Source: an uncultured Chlorobiaceae bacterium
GTDB lineage: Bacteria > Bacteroidota > Chlorobiia > Chlorobiales > Chlorobiaceae
Direction: 5' to 3'
Assembly: GCA_903994455.1 (NCBI GenBank)
Contig: CAJEXI010000023.1
Coordinates: forward strand, 1 to 47,760
Length of the DNA stretch: 47,760 nt
Shown here: in pieces, positions 1-10,299 of the stretch
Layout: each line of letters starts with the position of its first letter
Position numbering within the stretch: position 1 is the first letter of the stretch
Translations under genes and position numbers: made by a program
Notes under the pieces: model-generated
Database searches by the model: none
Told to the model about the DNA's origin: nothing
Seen by the model: the letters and a program-made list of their open reading frames with translations, nothing else

Positions 1-387
1 CGTGAGATGGTCATGGTCAATGTCTATGGAGCTGCCGTGACGGCTCGGCTGACCTTGCCCGAACTGGTAAACAATGGCGGCCACTTTTTGATAACCGGAT
101 CGGTGGTTGGGCGAGTTACCTCCATAAGAAACCTCTACTCGGCAACCAAATGGGCAGTCACCGGCATGGCTCAGGCTATCCGCAATGAAATGGTGGGAAC
201 CGGGATCCGTGTGACGCTGATTGAACCGGGTATTGTTGATACTCCATTCTGGGATCATCTCCAGAAACCGGCCTCTCCTGAGCTGCATCCGGACGATATT
301 GCCCGTGCGGTCATGTTTGCAGTCAGTCAGCCGCCCCATGTTGATGTCAACGATATCCTGATCAGACCAACAGGCCAACAGCATTGA
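1..387 (+). CDS. Short-chain dehydrogenase/reductase, C-terminal part (cut by window start)
   Basis: The reading frame is open from base 1, so the gene begins upstream of the window. The visible part has the SDR active-site pattern YSATKW (Tyr-x-x-x-Lys), preceded by the strand ending in ITGSVVG that carries the catalytic Ser. It is followed by the usual PG-x-V-x-T-P segment (EPGIVDTPF). The Rossmann nucleotide-binding start is missing because of the window edge, not because of a defect. SDR enzymes are NAD(P)H-dependent oxidoreductases; the substrate cannot be named from this fragment. tmk follows 47 bases later on the same strand. Confidence 0.85.
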   Translation, partial: REMVMVNVYGAAVTARLTLPELVNNGGHFLITGSVVGRVTSIRNLYSATKWAVTGMAQAIRNEMVGTGIRVTLIEPGIVDTPFWDHLQKPASPELHPDDIARAVMFAVSQPPHVDVNDILIRPTGQQH

Positions 388-434
388 TCTTTTACATCTT
401 GCAACTTTTCCGGTATCTGCTTCAATAAAGAATA

Positions 435-1073
435 ATGCTGATAACCTTTGAAGGAATTGATGGGGCTGGCAAATCAACCCAGATAAGCAAACTCGCCAAC
501 TCTATGACGGGTCAGGGAGTTGAAGTTGTTACCCTGAGAGAGCCCGGCGGCACGGTCGTCGCTGAAAAAATTCGTCTTATCCTTCTTGAAAACCAGCACA
601 AAATCAGCTCTGTTGGTGAGCTGCTCCTTTTTTCAGCAAGCAGGGCCGAACTTGTTCAGGATATTATTGTACCTGCGCTTGCAGAAGGAAAGACAGTCAT
701 TCTCGACCGTTTTTTTGACTCTACGACCGCCTACCAGGGTTATGGGCGAGGTATTGACCTTGAGTTACTCCAGTCAATTATCGCTCTTTCAACCTGCAAC
801 ATAGCTCCGGATATCACCTTCTATCTTGATATTGAGCCAGAAGATGCTTTGAAGAGAAAATATTCAGAAAAATCAATCCCTCTGGAATTTGACAGCGACG
901 AGCTTGACCGTATGGAACAATCAGGAATTGAGTTCTACCGCCGCGTCCAGCAGGGATATCGAGAGATCATGCAACTGAATACGAAACGCTTTGTCAGCAT
1001 CAATGCCCTTGAACCGGCAAATGTGATACACCACCACATTACCCGGCATCTGAAGGATCGATTTCCTGTTTGA
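435..1073 (+). CDS. tmk: Thymidylate kinase
   Basis: This enzyme phosphorylates dTMP to dTDP with ATP in the cytosol, the last specific step towards dTTP. The 212 residues match the usual bacterial length. The P-loop GIDGAGKST is at residues 7-15 with Lys13, the REPGG segment follows near residue 35, and the [16 protein letters not shown] segment carries the Asp-Arg pair and the substrate-binding region. The start is the ATG at 435, which begins the P-loop strand directly; the ribosome site before it is weak. About 176 bases separate it from the next gene. Confidence 0.95.
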   Translation: MLITFEGIDGAGKSTQISKLANSMTGQGVEVVTLREPGGTVVAEKIRLILLENQHKISSVGELLLFSASRAELVQDIIVPALAEGKTVILDRFFDSTTAYQGYGRGIDLELLQSIIALSTCNIAPDITFYLDIEPEDALKRKYSEKSIPLEFDSDELDRMEQSGIEFYRRVQQGYREIMQLNTKRFVSINALEPANVIHHHITRHLKDRFPV

Positions 1074-1249
1074 CACCCCTCCCCCATATCAGAAACCGAC
1101 CCGGCTCCTCTTTCTAAAAATACGCAAAAATAACGCAAAAATATTTGTTGCTTTGTTTACGTTTTTTGTTAAAGTTTTCTACCTCTTTTTGAAAGATTTT
1201 GCTTAGATTGAGGACCAGCTACTCTATCATCACTCACTACCAGTAAAGC

Positions 1250-2512
1250 ATGCACGAGAGTATTCTTAAGGAGCGCAGGCTGAGCACCAGCTCCACGTCA
1301 ATCACGTTGCAGGATATTCGTACCCTGAAAGAGCTCTATCAATTGAAGGCAGAAACACGTGAACTGAGGGAGCCTGTCGTCAAAAACATCATCAAGCAGC
1401 GAGTCGTAGGGCAAGCCTGTGTTGAATCCCTGAAAAACGCCCTCTACTCACTCGAAACCATTTATATTGATGATGATACAGGGCAACGTCTGTTGCGCCT
1501 TGATGGCAAGAAACAGATTGAGGTCGATCTCACTTATGAAATCAGGGAGCTCCAGAAAGACATCTACTACCTTGAACACGGTGAGGACAAGTTCATTGAT
1601 TACCTTGCAAAATTTATTCCCGATTTTCGCACCTATATCAACGAAGGCTTCAATACGCTCAAGGGAAAGTACTTTAACGCCTTCATCACCGATCGTGACG
1701 GGACAACGAACAACTACTGCGGTCGCTACCGCTCTTCGGTACAGCCAATCTACAACTCGGTATTTCTGACTCGCTTTGCAAGAAACTGCTGTAACCACCC
1801 CATTATCATCACCTCGGCACCATTGAAAGATTTCGGCATTCTGAATGTTTCAATCAATCCAAGCCACACCTTCATTTATGCCGGTTCCAAGGGAAGGGAG
1901 TTTATCGACATCAATGGCGAGTTCAACAGCTTCCCCATTGATGAACAAAAGCAGAAGCTGATTCAGCTTTTAAACGAAAGAATCCTTGTCCTTCTCCAGG
2001 AACAGGATTTTGAGAAATTCAACTTTATCGGTTCGGCGCTCCAGATAAAATTTGGACAGACAACTGTTGCCCGTCAGGATATCACCAACTCCATCAGAGA
2101 TGACGAATCGGTTGCTTTCCTTGAAAAAGTACAAAGCGTTGTCCTGGAAATAGACCCGAGTGGCAGGAATTTCAGAATTGAAGATACCGGTCTTGACATC
2201 GAGATCATTTTAACGATTGACGGGGCATCAAAAGACTCTCCCATCAAGGATTTTGACAAAGGTGACGGACTTTCCTTTATCTACAACAAACTGGGCATAA
2301 GTGGCTCTGAAGGCTCAACTCTTGTATGCGGCGATACCCCGTCGGACATCCCCATGCTGAAAAAGGCAATGGAAATGTGCAAGGATGTCCGGGCTGTTTT
2401 TGTAACGAGAGACGAGAAGCTCAAACAGGAGGTTAAGGAGATCTGCCCAAACAGCTTTACGGTTCCCTACCCTGACGTTCTTTTGACCATTCTTGGTTTA
2501 CTCTCTCTTTAA
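1250..2512 (+). CDS. HAD-superfamily phosphatase (trehalose-phosphatase/Cof-like)
   Basis: The HAD phosphatase signature is split over a long protein. Motif I is D148-x-D150-G-T ([10 protein letters not shown]), with Asp148 as the expected nucleophile. The acidic motif IV is GDTPSDIPM around D362 and D366. About 145 residues of mostly helical sequence precede motif I and match no domain I recognise. The spacing of the motifs leaves room for a large cap, as in the IIB subfamily that includes trehalose-6-phosphate phosphatase. The next gene, 39 bases downstream, is a disaccharide phosphorylase fusion, so a sugar phosphate is a reasonable substrate guess. The exact substrate is not shown by the sequence. 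Confidence 0.7.
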   Translation: MHESILKERRLSTSSTSITLQDIRTLKELYQLKAETRELREPVVKNIIKQRVVGQACVESLKNALYSLETIYIDDDTGQRLLRLDGKKQIEVDLTYEIRELQKDIYYLEHGEDKFIDYLAKFIPDFRTYINEGFNTLKGKYFNAFITDRDGTTNNYCGRYRSSVQPIYNSVFLTRFARNCCNHPIIITSAPLKDFGILNVSINPSHTFIYAGSKGREFIDINGEFNSFPIDEQKQKLIQLLNERILVLLQEQDFEKFNFIGSALQIKFGQTTVARQDITNSIRDDESVAFLEKVQSVVLEIDPSGRNFRIEDTGLDIEIILTIDGASKDSPIKDFDKGDGLSFIYNKLGISGSEGSTLVCGDTPSDIPMLKKAMEMCKDVRAVFVTRDEKLKQEVKEICPNSFTVPYPDVLLTILGLLSL

Positions 2513-2551
2513 AACAATCTTTACCTCATGATAATCTTGTAAATAAAAAGT

Positions 2552-5500
2552 ATGAGCAACATCTTTAAAGGGGCTATATTTGATCTTGACGGAGTCATCA
2601 CCGGCACGGCGAAGGTCCATAGCCTGGCATGGGAGTCGATGTTTAATTCCTTCCTCAAAAATTATGCGGAAAACAACAACGAACCTTACGTTCCGTTTGA
2701 TCCCGCTCACGACTACCACAAGTATGTAGACGGAAAACCGCGCATGGAAGGTGTCAAAAGCTTTCTTTTGTCGAGAGATATTGAATTACCCTTTGGCGAA
2801 CTGGACGACATTCCGGAACAGGAGACGGTGTGTGGTCTGGGAAACCGAAAAAACAGCCTCTTTACCGAAATCCTGATCAAGGAGGGGCCTGAGGTCTATA
2901 CCTCATCGATCGACCTCATCAATGAGCTGATATCGAAGGGTATCAGAATTGGTATTGCTTCTTCAAGTTGCAACTGCCGGCTGATTCTGAAGCTTGCCAA
3001 ACTGGAGCATCTTTTCGAAACCCGTGTTGATGGAGAGGTTTCCATTGAACTCGGTCTCAAGGGCAAGCCGAATCCTGATATTTTCATCATGGCTGCTCGA
3101 AATCTCGGACTTGAACCGCACGAATGCGTGGTCGTTGAGGACGCTATTTCTGGTGTTCAGGCAGGTTTCCGTGGCAATTTTGGTATGGTGCTCGGTATTG
3201 CCCGCGACATTGAAGGCTCAAAATTGAGAGAACAGGGCGCTGATGTTGTTGTCAGTGACCTCGGAGAAATTACGATTAAAGAGATTGAGGAGTGGTTCAG
3301 TAACGGCATCAATTATGAAGGGTGGAACCTGACCTATACCGACTTTTCTGCGAAAGAGGAGAAAGTCCGCGAAACACTTACCTCCTCCGGCAACGGATAC
3401 CTTGGTGTAAGAGGCTCTTATGAGGGGTGTTCCAGTGCTCAACACCACTACCCGGGCACCTATATTGCAGGGGTTTTCAACAGAGTGCCCTCGGAGGTTC
3501 ACGGCCAGACCGTTTTCAACAATGACTTTGTCAATACTCCCAACTGGCTTCCCGTTGAGTTCAGGATTGGTGGAGGAACGTTTATTGATCCGTTTGAGCA
3601 GAAAATACTCAGTTACCGCCAGAACCTGAACCTGCGCAACGGCCTTATGGACAGGGAGATCGTTATTCAGGACAATCTCGGACGAATAACAAGTATCAGC
3701 AGCAGCAGGTTTGCCAGCATGGACGATCCCCATCGCTGCGCCCTGAAGTTCACACTCAAGCCGGTCAATTACAGTGCAGAAGTCGAGTTCCGATCCGGAA
3801 TCGACGGACGGATACAAAACAAAAATGTGGCTCGATACAGTGAGCTCGCAAGTGAACATCTGGAACATGTGGAGGGCTTCAGCGAAGACCAGATTATTCT
3901 CCTGCACGTTCGAACCAATGTGTCGCATTACAATATTGTCACAGGAACGAAGACAAGGATTTTGTCTCACGGAAAGCCTGCAGTTCCTGAACGTTCAACC
4001 GTCAGTGAAAACCGCTATATCGGTGAATTGTTTTCCATGGCGCTGAGTCCGAACAAGAGCTGTACTGTTGAAAAACTGGCCTCGATACATACCTCACTTG
4101 ACCCTAAGGGCAGTAATCCGGTCAAGGCAGCGAAACTTTCACTTGAAAGCGAGGACTCTTTCGATTCACTGTTCAAGGCACATGCCATCGCCTGGGAAAA
4201 AATATGGAAAAAGGCTGATATGGTTGTTGAAGGCGATCGATACAGCCAGAAATTACTCCGGCTGCACACCTATCACATGATGTGCACGGCATCAATGCAC
4301 AATCCCTCCATTGATGCAGGAATGCCTGCACGGGGCTTGAACGGCGAAGCTTATCGTGGCCATATCTTCTGGGATGAAATATTTATTCTGCCATTTTTCA
4401 ACCGCCACTTTCCCGAAATCTCAAAGGCGCTTCTTCTGTACCGTTATCGGAGGCTTGATGCGGCAAGAGAGTATGCTCGTGAAAACGGCTACAAGGGTGC
4501 CATGTTCCCCTGGCAGACAGCCGATGATGGCCGTGAAGATACGCAGGTACTCCATTTCAATCCAAAAAGCGGTGCCTGGGGACCTGACCTCAGCCGTCTG
4601 CAGCGACATGTTTCGATAGCAGTTTTCTATAATGTGTGGCGCTATATCTATGACACTGACGACACCCGGTTTCTGAACGAATACGGTGCGGAGCTGATGT
4701 TTGAAATTGCAAGGTTCTGGGCTTCGATTGCTGCTTATTCGCCGGTTACAAACAAGTATCACATCGAAGGTGTCATGGGGCCGGACGAATTTCATGAAAC
4801 ACTTCCCGGAAGTGCGTCGGAAGGGCTGAAAGATAATGCCTACACGAATATCATGGCTGTCTGGCTGTTTGGCAAAGCGGTTGAAATCGGTGAAACCATT
4901 GATCCGGTTGTTCTCGAAAGTCTGATGTCGAAAATCAGCCTCAATCCTGATGAGATCACACAATGGCGGGATATCAGCCTGCACATGAATATCCTGATTG
5001 ATAACGAAGGTATCATTGAGCAGTTTGAGGGCTACAAGAGCCTGAAGGAACTTGACTGGAAACACTACAGAACCATGTACGGCAATATTCACCGTATGGA
5101 CAGGATTCTGAAGGCTGAGGATGATTCTCCCGATCTGTACAAGGTGGCCAAACAGCCGGATGTTCTGATGACTTTTTATACCATCTCTCCTGGGGAAGTC
5201 GCCGAGTTGCTGATAAAGATCGGCTATCAGGTGCCAGATCCTGTTACGCTGGTCAGAAACAATTACGCCTATTACGAACCAAGGACAAGTCATGGTTCAA
5301 CCTTGAGCAAGGTGGTTCACAGCATCATCTCAAGCTATCTGCATGACGGCCATGAGATGGCATGGAAGTGGTTTGCCGAAGCGCTTAAAAGCGATATTCA
5401 GGACACCCAGGGCGGAACCACACAGGAAGGCATTCACTGCGGTGTCATGGCCGGAACGCTTGATACGGTTATCCGTTATTTTGCAGGTATTTCATTCTAC

Positions 5501-5716
5501 AATGAAAAGCTCAATGTGCATCCAAACCTGCCAACGCAATGGAAAAAGCTGTCGTTAAGTGTCTGCTTCAGGAACAATCGTTATGCTCTTACTATCGAAA
5601 AAAACGATATTATGGTCACTCTGATCGAATCGGAGCAAGATGAAGCGCTCGCATGCATTGCCGGACGCCATCTCACCCTGAAAAAGGACGAGCCCTATCA
5701 TTCAGCCTCCGTTTGA
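2552..5716 (+). CDS. Beta-phosphoglucomutase / GH65 disaccharide phosphorylase fusion
   Basis: Two enzymes are joined in 1054 residues. Residues 1 to about 245 are a beta-phosphoglucomutase-type HAD domain: FDLDGVI with D11 and D13, then the KPNPDIF and [12 protein letters not shown] segments. From about residue 260 to the end is a glycoside hydrolase family 65 phosphorylase, with [10 protein letters not shown] placing the expected general acid at Glu746. GH65 phosphorylases split trehalose, maltose or kojibiose with phosphate to give beta-glucose 1-phosphate. The mutase domain would convert that directly to glucose 6-phosphate, so the fusion couples two consecutive steps. Which disaccharide is used cannot be read from the sequence. 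A terminator follows the stop. Confidence 0.88.
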   Translation: MSNIFKGAIFDLDGVITGTAKVHSLAWESMFNSFLKNYAENNNEPYVPFDPAHDYHKYVDGKPRMEGVKSFLLSRDIELPFGELDDIPEQETVCGLGNRKNSLFTEILIKEGPEVYTSSIDLINELISKGIRIGIASSSCNCRLILKLAKLEHLFETRVDGEVSIELGLKGKPNPDIFIMAARNLGLEPHECVVVEDAISGVQAGFRGNFGMVLGIARDIEGSKLREQGADVVVSDLGEITIKEIEEWFSNGINYEGWNLTYTDFSAKEEKVRETLTSSGNGYLGVRGSYEGCSSAQHHYPGTYIAGVFNRVPSEVHGQTVFNNDFVNTPNWLPVEFRIGGGTFIDPFEQKILSYRQNLNLRNGLMDREIVIQDNLGRITSISSSRFASMDDPHRCALKFTLKPVNYSAEVEFRSGIDGRIQNKNVARYSELASEHLEHVEGFSEDQIILLHVRTNVSHYNIVTGTKTRILSHGKPAVPERSTVSENRYIGELFSMALSPNKSCTVEKLASIHTSLDPKGSNPVKAAKLSLESEDSFDSLFKAHAIAWEKIWKKADMVVEGDRYSQKLLRLHTYHMMCTASMHNPSIDAGMPARGLNGEAYRGHIFWDEIFILPFFNRHFPEISKALLLYRYRRLDAAREYARENGYKGAMFPWQTADDGREDTQVLHFNPKSGAWGPDLSRLQRHVSIAVFYNVWRYIYDTDDTRFLNEYGAELMFEIARFWASIAAYSPVTNKYHIEGVMGPDEFHETLPGSASEGLKDNAYTNIMAVWLFGKAVEIGETIDPVVLESLMSKISLNPDEITQWRDISLHMNILIDNEGIIEQFEGYKSLKELDWKHYRTMYGNIHRMDRILKAEDDSPDLYKVAKQPDVLMTFYTISPGEVAELLIKIGYQVPDPVTLVRNNYAYYEPRTSHGSTLSKVVHSIISSYLHDGHEMAWKWFAEALKSDIQDTQGGTTQEGIHCGVMAGTLDTVIRYFAGISFYNEKLNVHPNLPTQWKKLSLSVCFRNNRYALTIEKNDIMVTLIESEQDEALACIAGRHLTLKKDEPYHSASV

Positions 5717-5720
5717 AGAA

Positions 5721-5764
5721 CCACGGGGGAAGATGCCTCAAGCATGCTTCCCCCTGGTTTTTTT
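5721..5764 (+). terminator. Rho-independent terminator after the phosphorylase gene
   Basis: A GC-rich inverted repeat (ccacgggggaag pairing with cttccccctgg, with the inner atg/cat also able to pair) is followed by a run of seven T. It begins four bases after the phosphorylase stop codon and lies before queA. Confidence 0.85.
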
Positions 5765-5807
5765 CTGTTGTCTTTTATCTTCCTCTTGTTGATCTATTAA
5801 ACTTCTT

Positions 5808-6848
5808 ATGCGCCTGTCAAACTTTCGATATACTCTACCTAAAACAAAAATTGCTGATGAGCCTGCCTCGCCAAGGGAAAAGTGCAAAATGATGGTGCTG
5901 AACCGGCGGAGAAAAGATTTTGAACACAAAGTTTTTGACGATATTGTCTCGTATTTTAAAAAAGGAGACCTGCTTGTCTTGAACAACAGCAGAGTTTTTC
6001 CTGCCAAAATATTTGGACAGAAAGAAAAAACTGATGCCAAAATTGAAGTCTTTTTGCTCAGGGTCCTCAATAAAGAGGCTGGATTGTGGGATGTATTGGT
6101 TGATCCTGCCCGAAAAGTACGGGTAGGCAACAAGATTTACTTTGAGGAGGATGTTGTTGCTGAAGTCGTGGATAACACCACATCACGTGGCAGGACGATC
6201 AGATTTCTCAATCCGGATATTGATGTCTTCAGCCTTGTTGAACGAATCGGCAGCATTCCCCTTCCGCCTTACTTTACACGACCACCAAGGGAGGCTGACA
6301 AAGAAAACTACCAGACCGTCTACGCCAGCGAGACCGGTGCCGTCGTTGCTCCAATGGCAGGGTTGCATTTCACCATGCCGATTCTGCAGAAAATTCAGAA
6401 GATTGGAGTAAAGATCCTGCCGATAACCCTTCATCCAAGCCTGAGTACCTTTAGCGCCATTGAAGTCGAGGACGTTTCGAAGCATAAAATGGATTCTGAA
6501 TATTTCAATATTCCCTACCAGACGGCCATGGAGATCAATGAAACCAAGATCAACAAAACAGGACGTATCTTTGCTGTCGGAACAACAACTCTTCGTGTGC
6601 TTGAAGCCAACGCCACGGTTGACGGAAAAATCAAATTTGGACGAGGCTGGACAGACAAGTTTATCTATCCTCCCTATCAGTTCAAAGTGGTTGATGCTCT
6701 GCTCACCAATTTTCAGCAGCCTGAAACCACTCTGCTTATGGCCGTCAGCGCGTTTGCCGAACACCGACTTCTGATGGAGGCCTATAAAGCCGCGCTCAAA
6801 GAGGATTACCTGTTTCTGGCTTATGGCGATGCCATGTTCATTCATTAA
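5808..6848 (+). CDS. queA: tRNA preQ1(34) S-adenosylmethionine ribosyltransferase-isomerase
   Basis: QueA transfers and rearranges the ribosyl group of S-adenosylmethionine onto preQ1 in the tRNA anticodon wobble position, giving epoxyqueuosine. The 346 residues match the family length. Recognisable stretches include LVLNNSRVFPA near the start, the PPYF/YQTVYA region, and the conserved AGLHFT, HPSLSTF and GTTTLRVLEA segments in the second half. The start ATG at 5808 gives the usual N-terminus MRLSNFRYTLP. ispD follows 25 bases downstream on the same strand, so the two are probably co-transcribed. Confidence 0.95.
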   Translation: MRLSNFRYTLPKTKIADEPASPREKCKMMVLNRRRKDFEHKVFDDIVSYFKKGDLLVLNNSRVFPAKIFGQKEKTDAKIEVFLLRVLNKEAGLWDVLVDPARKVRVGNKIYFEEDVVAEVVDNTTSRGRTIRFLNPDIDVFSLVERIGSIPLPPYFTRPPREADKENYQTVYASETGAVVAPMAGLHFTMPILQKIQKIGVKILPITLHPSLSTFSAIEVEDVSKHKMDSEYFNIPYQTAMEINETKINKTGRIFAVGTTTLRVLEANATVDGKIKFGRGWTDKFIYPPYQFKVVDALLTNFQQPETTLLMAVSAFAEHRLLMEAYKAALKEDYLFLAYGDAMFIH

Positions 6849-6873
6849 TCCTTGAACGATTGACCTCTTCACT

Positions 6874-7608
6874 ATGAATTCTACAGCGATTATTGCCGCA
6901 AGCGGTATCGGAAAACGAATGCAGCTCAATGAGGGACAAAGCAAGCAGATGCTTGAAATCGGAGGTTTTCCGGTTATCTCTCTTACGTTAAAGGCGTTTC
7001 AACAGGCATCTTCCATAACAACCTTCTATATCGCCACGAAAGAAGAGAACAGAGCCATACTTGAAGAGATGGCAGCCTCTTTGGGCTTCAGCAAGCTGAA
7101 GGCAATTATTGAAGGTGGCAAGGAGCGGCAGGATTCTGTCTACAACTGCATCAAGGCAATTGAGCAGGAAAGAGACCTGACGGGTATTTTGCCCGATGCG
7201 ATTCTTGTTCATGATGGCGCTCGACCACTTATAACCCCTGAAGAGATTGATGAAATTTCGCGTCTCTCATTGCTCTACGGTGCCTGTGTTCCGGCAACCA
7301 GACCAAAAGACACGATTAAATATATGGGAGATACGCCCGGTTTTTTTGGAGAAACACTTGACCGCAGCAGGCTTCTCCAGGTACAGACTCCCCAGGGTTT
7401 TCGAAGTGCACTCCTGATTCAGGCACATGAACAGGCTGAGCTTGAGGGGTGGTACGCCACTGATGATGCCGCGCTGGTCGAGCGGTTTTTTCCGGAACAG
7501 CTTATCAGGATTTTTGAAACCGGATACCACAACATAAAGATCACAACTCCTGAAGACATTCCGGTTGCCAACGCAATATTCAGGCAGAGATCTGTTCCAA
7601 AAACGTAA
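6874..7608 (+). CDS. ispD: 2-C-methyl-D-erythritol 4-phosphate cytidylyltransferase
   Basis: IspD joins CTP and methylerythritol phosphate to CDP-methylerythritol in the non-mevalonate isoprenoid pathway. The 244-residue protein opens with the nucleotide-binding AAASGIGKRM-like loop and carries LVHDGARPLI, VPATRPKDTIK, LLQVQTPQGF and the TDDAALVE segment, all typical of the family. It sits directly after queA. The stop is followed by about 80 bases leading to a tRNA promoter. Confidence 0.94.
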   Translation: MNSTAIIAASGIGKRMQLNEGQSKQMLEIGGFPVISLTLKAFQQASSITTFYIATKEENRAILEEMAASLGFSKLKAIIEGGKERQDSVYNCIKAIEQERDLTGILPDAILVHDGARPLITPEEIDEISRLSLLYGACVPATRPKDTIKYMGDTPGFFGETLDRSRLLQVQTPQGFRSALLIQAHEQAELEGWYATDDAALVERFFPEQLIRIFETGYHNIKITTPEDIPVANAIFRQRSVPKT

Positions 7609-7643
7609 CACCTCAAAAAAGAACAAATAAAACTTCTTCCCGC

Positions 7644-7672
7644 TTGTTTATTCATGATGCCTGTAGTATATT
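7644..7672 (+). promoter_or_regulatory. Sigma-70-type promoter of the tRNA pair
   Basis: TTGTTT (7644-7649) and TATATT (7667-7672) are separated by 17 bases. The predicted transcription start near 7679 lies a few bases before the tRNA-Met 5' end at 7688. Confidence 0.7.
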
Positions 7673-7687
7673 TTCACCCAATAAAAT

Positions 7688-7764
7688 GGTGAGGTAGCTC
7701 AGTTGGTTAGAGCACAGGATTCATAACCCTGAGGTCGAGGGTTCAACTCCCTCTCTCACCACCA
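7688..7764 (+). tRNA. tRNA-Met (CAU)
   Basis: A cloverleaf fits: acceptor GGTGAGG pairs with TCTCACC, the D arm is AGCTCAGTTGGTTAGAGC-like, the anticodon loop TTCATAA gives CAU, and the T arm carries GGTTCAACTCC. The 3' CCA is encoded (7762-7764). The last anticodon-stem pair is an A-C mismatch. CAU tRNAs can be elongator Met, initiator Met or lysidine-modified Ile; the body looks most like elongator Met, but the Ile option is not excluded. Confidence 0.9.
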
Positions 7765-7771
7765 TGGAAAA

Positions 7772-7847
7772 GCGGGTGTAACTCAGTTGGTAGAGTGTTT
7801 GCTTCCCAAGCAAAATGTCGCGAGTTCGAATCTCGTCACCCGCTCCA
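7772..7847 (+). tRNA. tRNA-Gly (CCC)
   Basis: Acceptor GCGGGTG pairs with CACCCGC. The anticodon stem TTTGC/GCAAA encloses loop TTCCCAA, giving anticodon CCC (codon GGG). The T arm is GAGTTCGAATCTC and the CCA end is encoded. It lies seven bases after tRNA-Met and is surely transcribed with it. Confidence 0.95.
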
Positions 7848-7894
7848 CTTCAGTGGATAAAGCCTTTCCAAACCTCTTGTTCTCCTTGCTGGTT

Positions 7895-8347
7895 ATGACT
7901 CCATCATCTATTTTTTTTAGTCCCGTCAGCGTTGAAGAGATCAACACGACACAAATTATTGACGGCCAGATGGCCCGTCACCTCGGTATTGAAATGACCG
8001 GAATCGGCCCTGATTACATGACGGCAAAAATGCCCGTCGACCATCGCACCATCCAGCGCATCGGTATTCTGCATGGCGGGGCCTCACTTGCCCTGGCTGA
8101 AACTGTGGGAAGTATCGCCGCATCCTACTGTGTCGATCGGGAATTATTCTACATTGTCGGGCAGGAGATCAATGCCAACCATATTCGTCCGACAAAAAGC
8201 GGTTTCGTCTACGCAACGGCAACTCCCCTCCATCTTGGAAAAAGCTCACAGGTTTGGGACATCAAGCTGAGAAACGAAGCCGGAAAACTTACCTGTGTCA
8301 GCCGTTTTACGGTTGCTGTGCTGAAAAAGTCTCCGGCTCTGCAGTAA
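7895..8347 (+). CDS. Hotdog-fold acyl-CoA thioesterase (MenI/PaaI-like)
   Basis: The 150 residues have the hotdog thioesterase pattern of the DHNA-CoA hydrolase/PaaI group: LHGGASLALAETVGS holds the catalytic acid on the central helix (Glu of AET), followed by IVGQEINANHIRP and a strand-rich end. A role in menaquinone synthesis (1,4-dihydroxy-2-naphthoyl-CoA hydrolysis) is plausible but not proven. The frame extends back into tRNA-Gly, so I chose the first ATG after the tRNA at 7895. A terminator overlaps its stop codon. Confidence 0.8.
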   Translation: MTPSSIFFSPVSVEEINTTQIIDGQMARHLGIEMTGIGPDYMTAKMPVDHRTIQRIGILHGGASLALAETVGSIAASYCVDRELFYIVGQEINANHIRPTKSGFVYATATPLHLGKSSQVWDIKLRNEAGKLTCVSRFTVAVLKKSPALQ

Positions 8348-8374
8348 AAAAGGCTGGCACTACCAGCCTTTTTT
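8346..8374. terminator. Bidirectional terminator between the thioesterase and aspS
   Basis: AAAAAAGGCTGG pairs with CCAGCCTTTTTT around a five-base loop. A and T runs on the two sides let it end both the forward thioesterase transcript and the reverse cluster that finishes with aspS at 8384. Confidence 0.88.
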
Positions 8375-8383
8375 GCAGTTGCC

Positions 8384-10201
8384 TCATTTTTTTGCTTCCG
8401 CCTTTTTCGGCAACTCCACCTTCAAATGCAGCTCCCGAAGCTGTACAGGAGTTACTTCAGAAGGGGAAGACATCATCAAATCCTGCGCCTGCTGATTCAT
8501 GGGGAAAGCAATAACCTCGCGGATGTTCTGCTCGTCACAAAGAATCATCACAAGCCGGTCAAGTCCAGGAGCAATGCCTCCGTGCGGTGGCGCACCAAGC
8601 TTGAAGGCCTCAATCATGTGACCAAAGCGCTGGTCAACCTCTTCGCGTGAGTAGCCAGCAATACCGAAAGCCTTGTACATGATATCCGGCTTATGGTTGC
8701 GGATGGCACCGCTGGAGAGTTCAATGCCGTTGCAGACAATATCGTACTGATAGGCAAGAATATCGAGCGGAGGCATGGTTTCGAGCGCCTCCATCTCTCC
8801 CTGCGGCATGGAGAAGGGATTGTGGGAAAAGTCGATCTTTTTGGCATCCTCGTTGTACTCAAACATCGGGAAATCCACAATCCAGCAGAAGGAGAGTTCA
8901 TCCTTGTCGAGGGTAAAGAGGTCGCCAAACCAGCTTCTCATTCCGCCCATGATTTTGCAGGTCGGTTCCCACTTCCCTGCCCCGAAAAAGACCACATCGC
9001 CGGTTTCAAGAGCAAGATGGCTCTTGAGAGTCGAGAGATCAGCTTCCGAAAGAAACTTGACGACAGGCCCCTTTGGCCCCTCTTCCTTGAACTGTATATA
9101 GGCAAGACCGCCCGAACCAAGCTCTTTGGCCCGTTTTTCTGCCTTGTCATAAAAGAGCCTCGATTCGTTGCCACGTCCCTTGAGAACCAGCGCTTTAACG
9201 CAACAGCCTGCAACGGTATTATTGGCAAAAACCTTGAAGCCGGATCCGACAAAAAGCGGGGTGACATCGCAAATTTCCAGCGGAATTCTCAAATCCGGCT
9301 TGTCAGCACCAAAACGGTTCATCACCTCTTTATAGCTGATTCTTGGGAAGGGAAACTGCGCAATGCGTTTGTGCGACATGGTTCGAGTGAGGTGCTCAAT
9401 CATCCCCTCAAGAATGGTAAAGAGGTCATCCTGCTCGATAAATGCCATCTCCATGTCAAGCTGATAAAACTCGCCAGGACTGCGGTCTGCCCGGGCATCT
9501 TCATCCCGAAAACAGGGAGCGATCTGGAAGTAGCGAGGAAAACCCGATACCATGAGAAGCTGCTTGAACTGCTGTGGAGCTTGAGGCAACGCATAGAATT
9601 TACCCGGATGCAGGCGGCTTGGAACAAGAAAGTCCCTTGCCCCTTCGGGTGAGCTGGAGGTAAGAATAGGAGTCTGTATTTCGATAAACTCCTTCTCTTC
9701 GAGATAGCGACGGATGGCTGCTGTCAGACGGCTGCGAAAAATGATATTTTCGTGGATTTTTTCACGACGCAGATCAATAAAGCGATATTTCAAACGAAGC
9801 TCCTCTGAAGTCGGCACCTCATCGGCCACCGGAAAGGGCAATGGCTGCGCATTACTCTCGATAGTCATCTGACTGACAACGACCTCAATCTCCCCTGATG
9901 CCAATCGGGGATTGACGGCTCCATCAGCCCGACGTACAACAACACCCTCGATGCAGATAACCGATTCCAGATGCAGTTGCTCGGCTTTCAGGAAGAGCGC
10001 CTGCTGCTCGGGCTGGATAACAAGCTGACTGATTCCGGTGTGATCCCTCAGATCAATAAAAATCAGCCCGCCATGGTCCCGTTTTCTGTGAACCCAGCCC
10101 GCAAGCCTGACTGGGCTGTGTTCAAGCTTCGGGCTCAATAACCCGCAAGAGTGAGAGCGGAACCTGTTGTGTTGAATCTGCTGGCTATCGGCATTACTCA
10201 T
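8384..10201 (-). CDS. aspS: Aspartate--tRNA ligase
   Basis: This class II synthetase charges tRNA-Asp. The 605 residues match the bacterial type: an N-terminal anticodon-binding OB fold ([19 protein letters not shown]), class II motif 2 ([19 protein letters not shown]), the bacterial GAD insertion domain in the middle, and motif 3 near the end ([14 protein letters not shown]). The start ATG at 10201 has AAAGGA upstream. It is the last gene of the long reverse cluster and ends at a terminator. Whether it also charges tRNA-Asn cannot be read here. Confidence 0.96.
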   Translation of the reverse strand: MSNADSQQIQHNRFRSHSCGLLSPKLEHSPVRLAGWVHRKRDHGGLIFIDLRDHTGISQLVIQPEQQALFLKAEQLHLESVICIEGVVVRRADGAVNPRLASGEIEVVVSQMTIESNAQPLPFPVADEVPTSEELRLKYRFIDLRREKIHENIIFRSRLTAAIRRYLEEKEFIEIQTPILTSSSPEGARDFLVPSRLHPGKFYALPQAPQQFKQLLMVSGFPRYFQIAPCFRDEDARADRSPGEFYQLDMEMAFIEQDDLFTILEGMIEHLTRTMSHKRIAQFPFPRISYKEVMNRFGADKPDLRIPLEICDVTPLFVGSGFKVFANNTVAGCCVKALVLKGRGNESRLFYDKAEKRAKELGSGGLAYIQFKEEGPKGPVVKFLSEADLSTLKSHLALETGDVVFFGAGKWEPTCKIMGGMRSWFGDLFTLDKDELSFCWIVDFPMFEYNEDAKKIDFSHNPFSMPQGEMEALETMPPLDILAYQYDIVCNGIELSSGAIRNHKPDIMYKAFGIAGYSREEVDQRFGHMIEAFKLGAPPHGGIAPGLDRLVMILCDEQNIREVIAFPMNQQAQDLMMSSPSEVTPVQLRELHLKVELPKKAEAKK

Positions 10202-10299
10202 AAAGCGCTTTTGTCCTTTGGCATTAAGAGGTTGTAAGAAACTGAAAACCCTGAATATGAAGAATTTTTAATAATTTGTAAAACTTTAGCCCGAACAGG

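Noticed and set aside
8693..9652. 319-codon forward open frame inside aspS
   Set aside because: It is antisense to the well-conserved aspS gene and its protein has no recognisable fold; codon structure follows the opposite strand.
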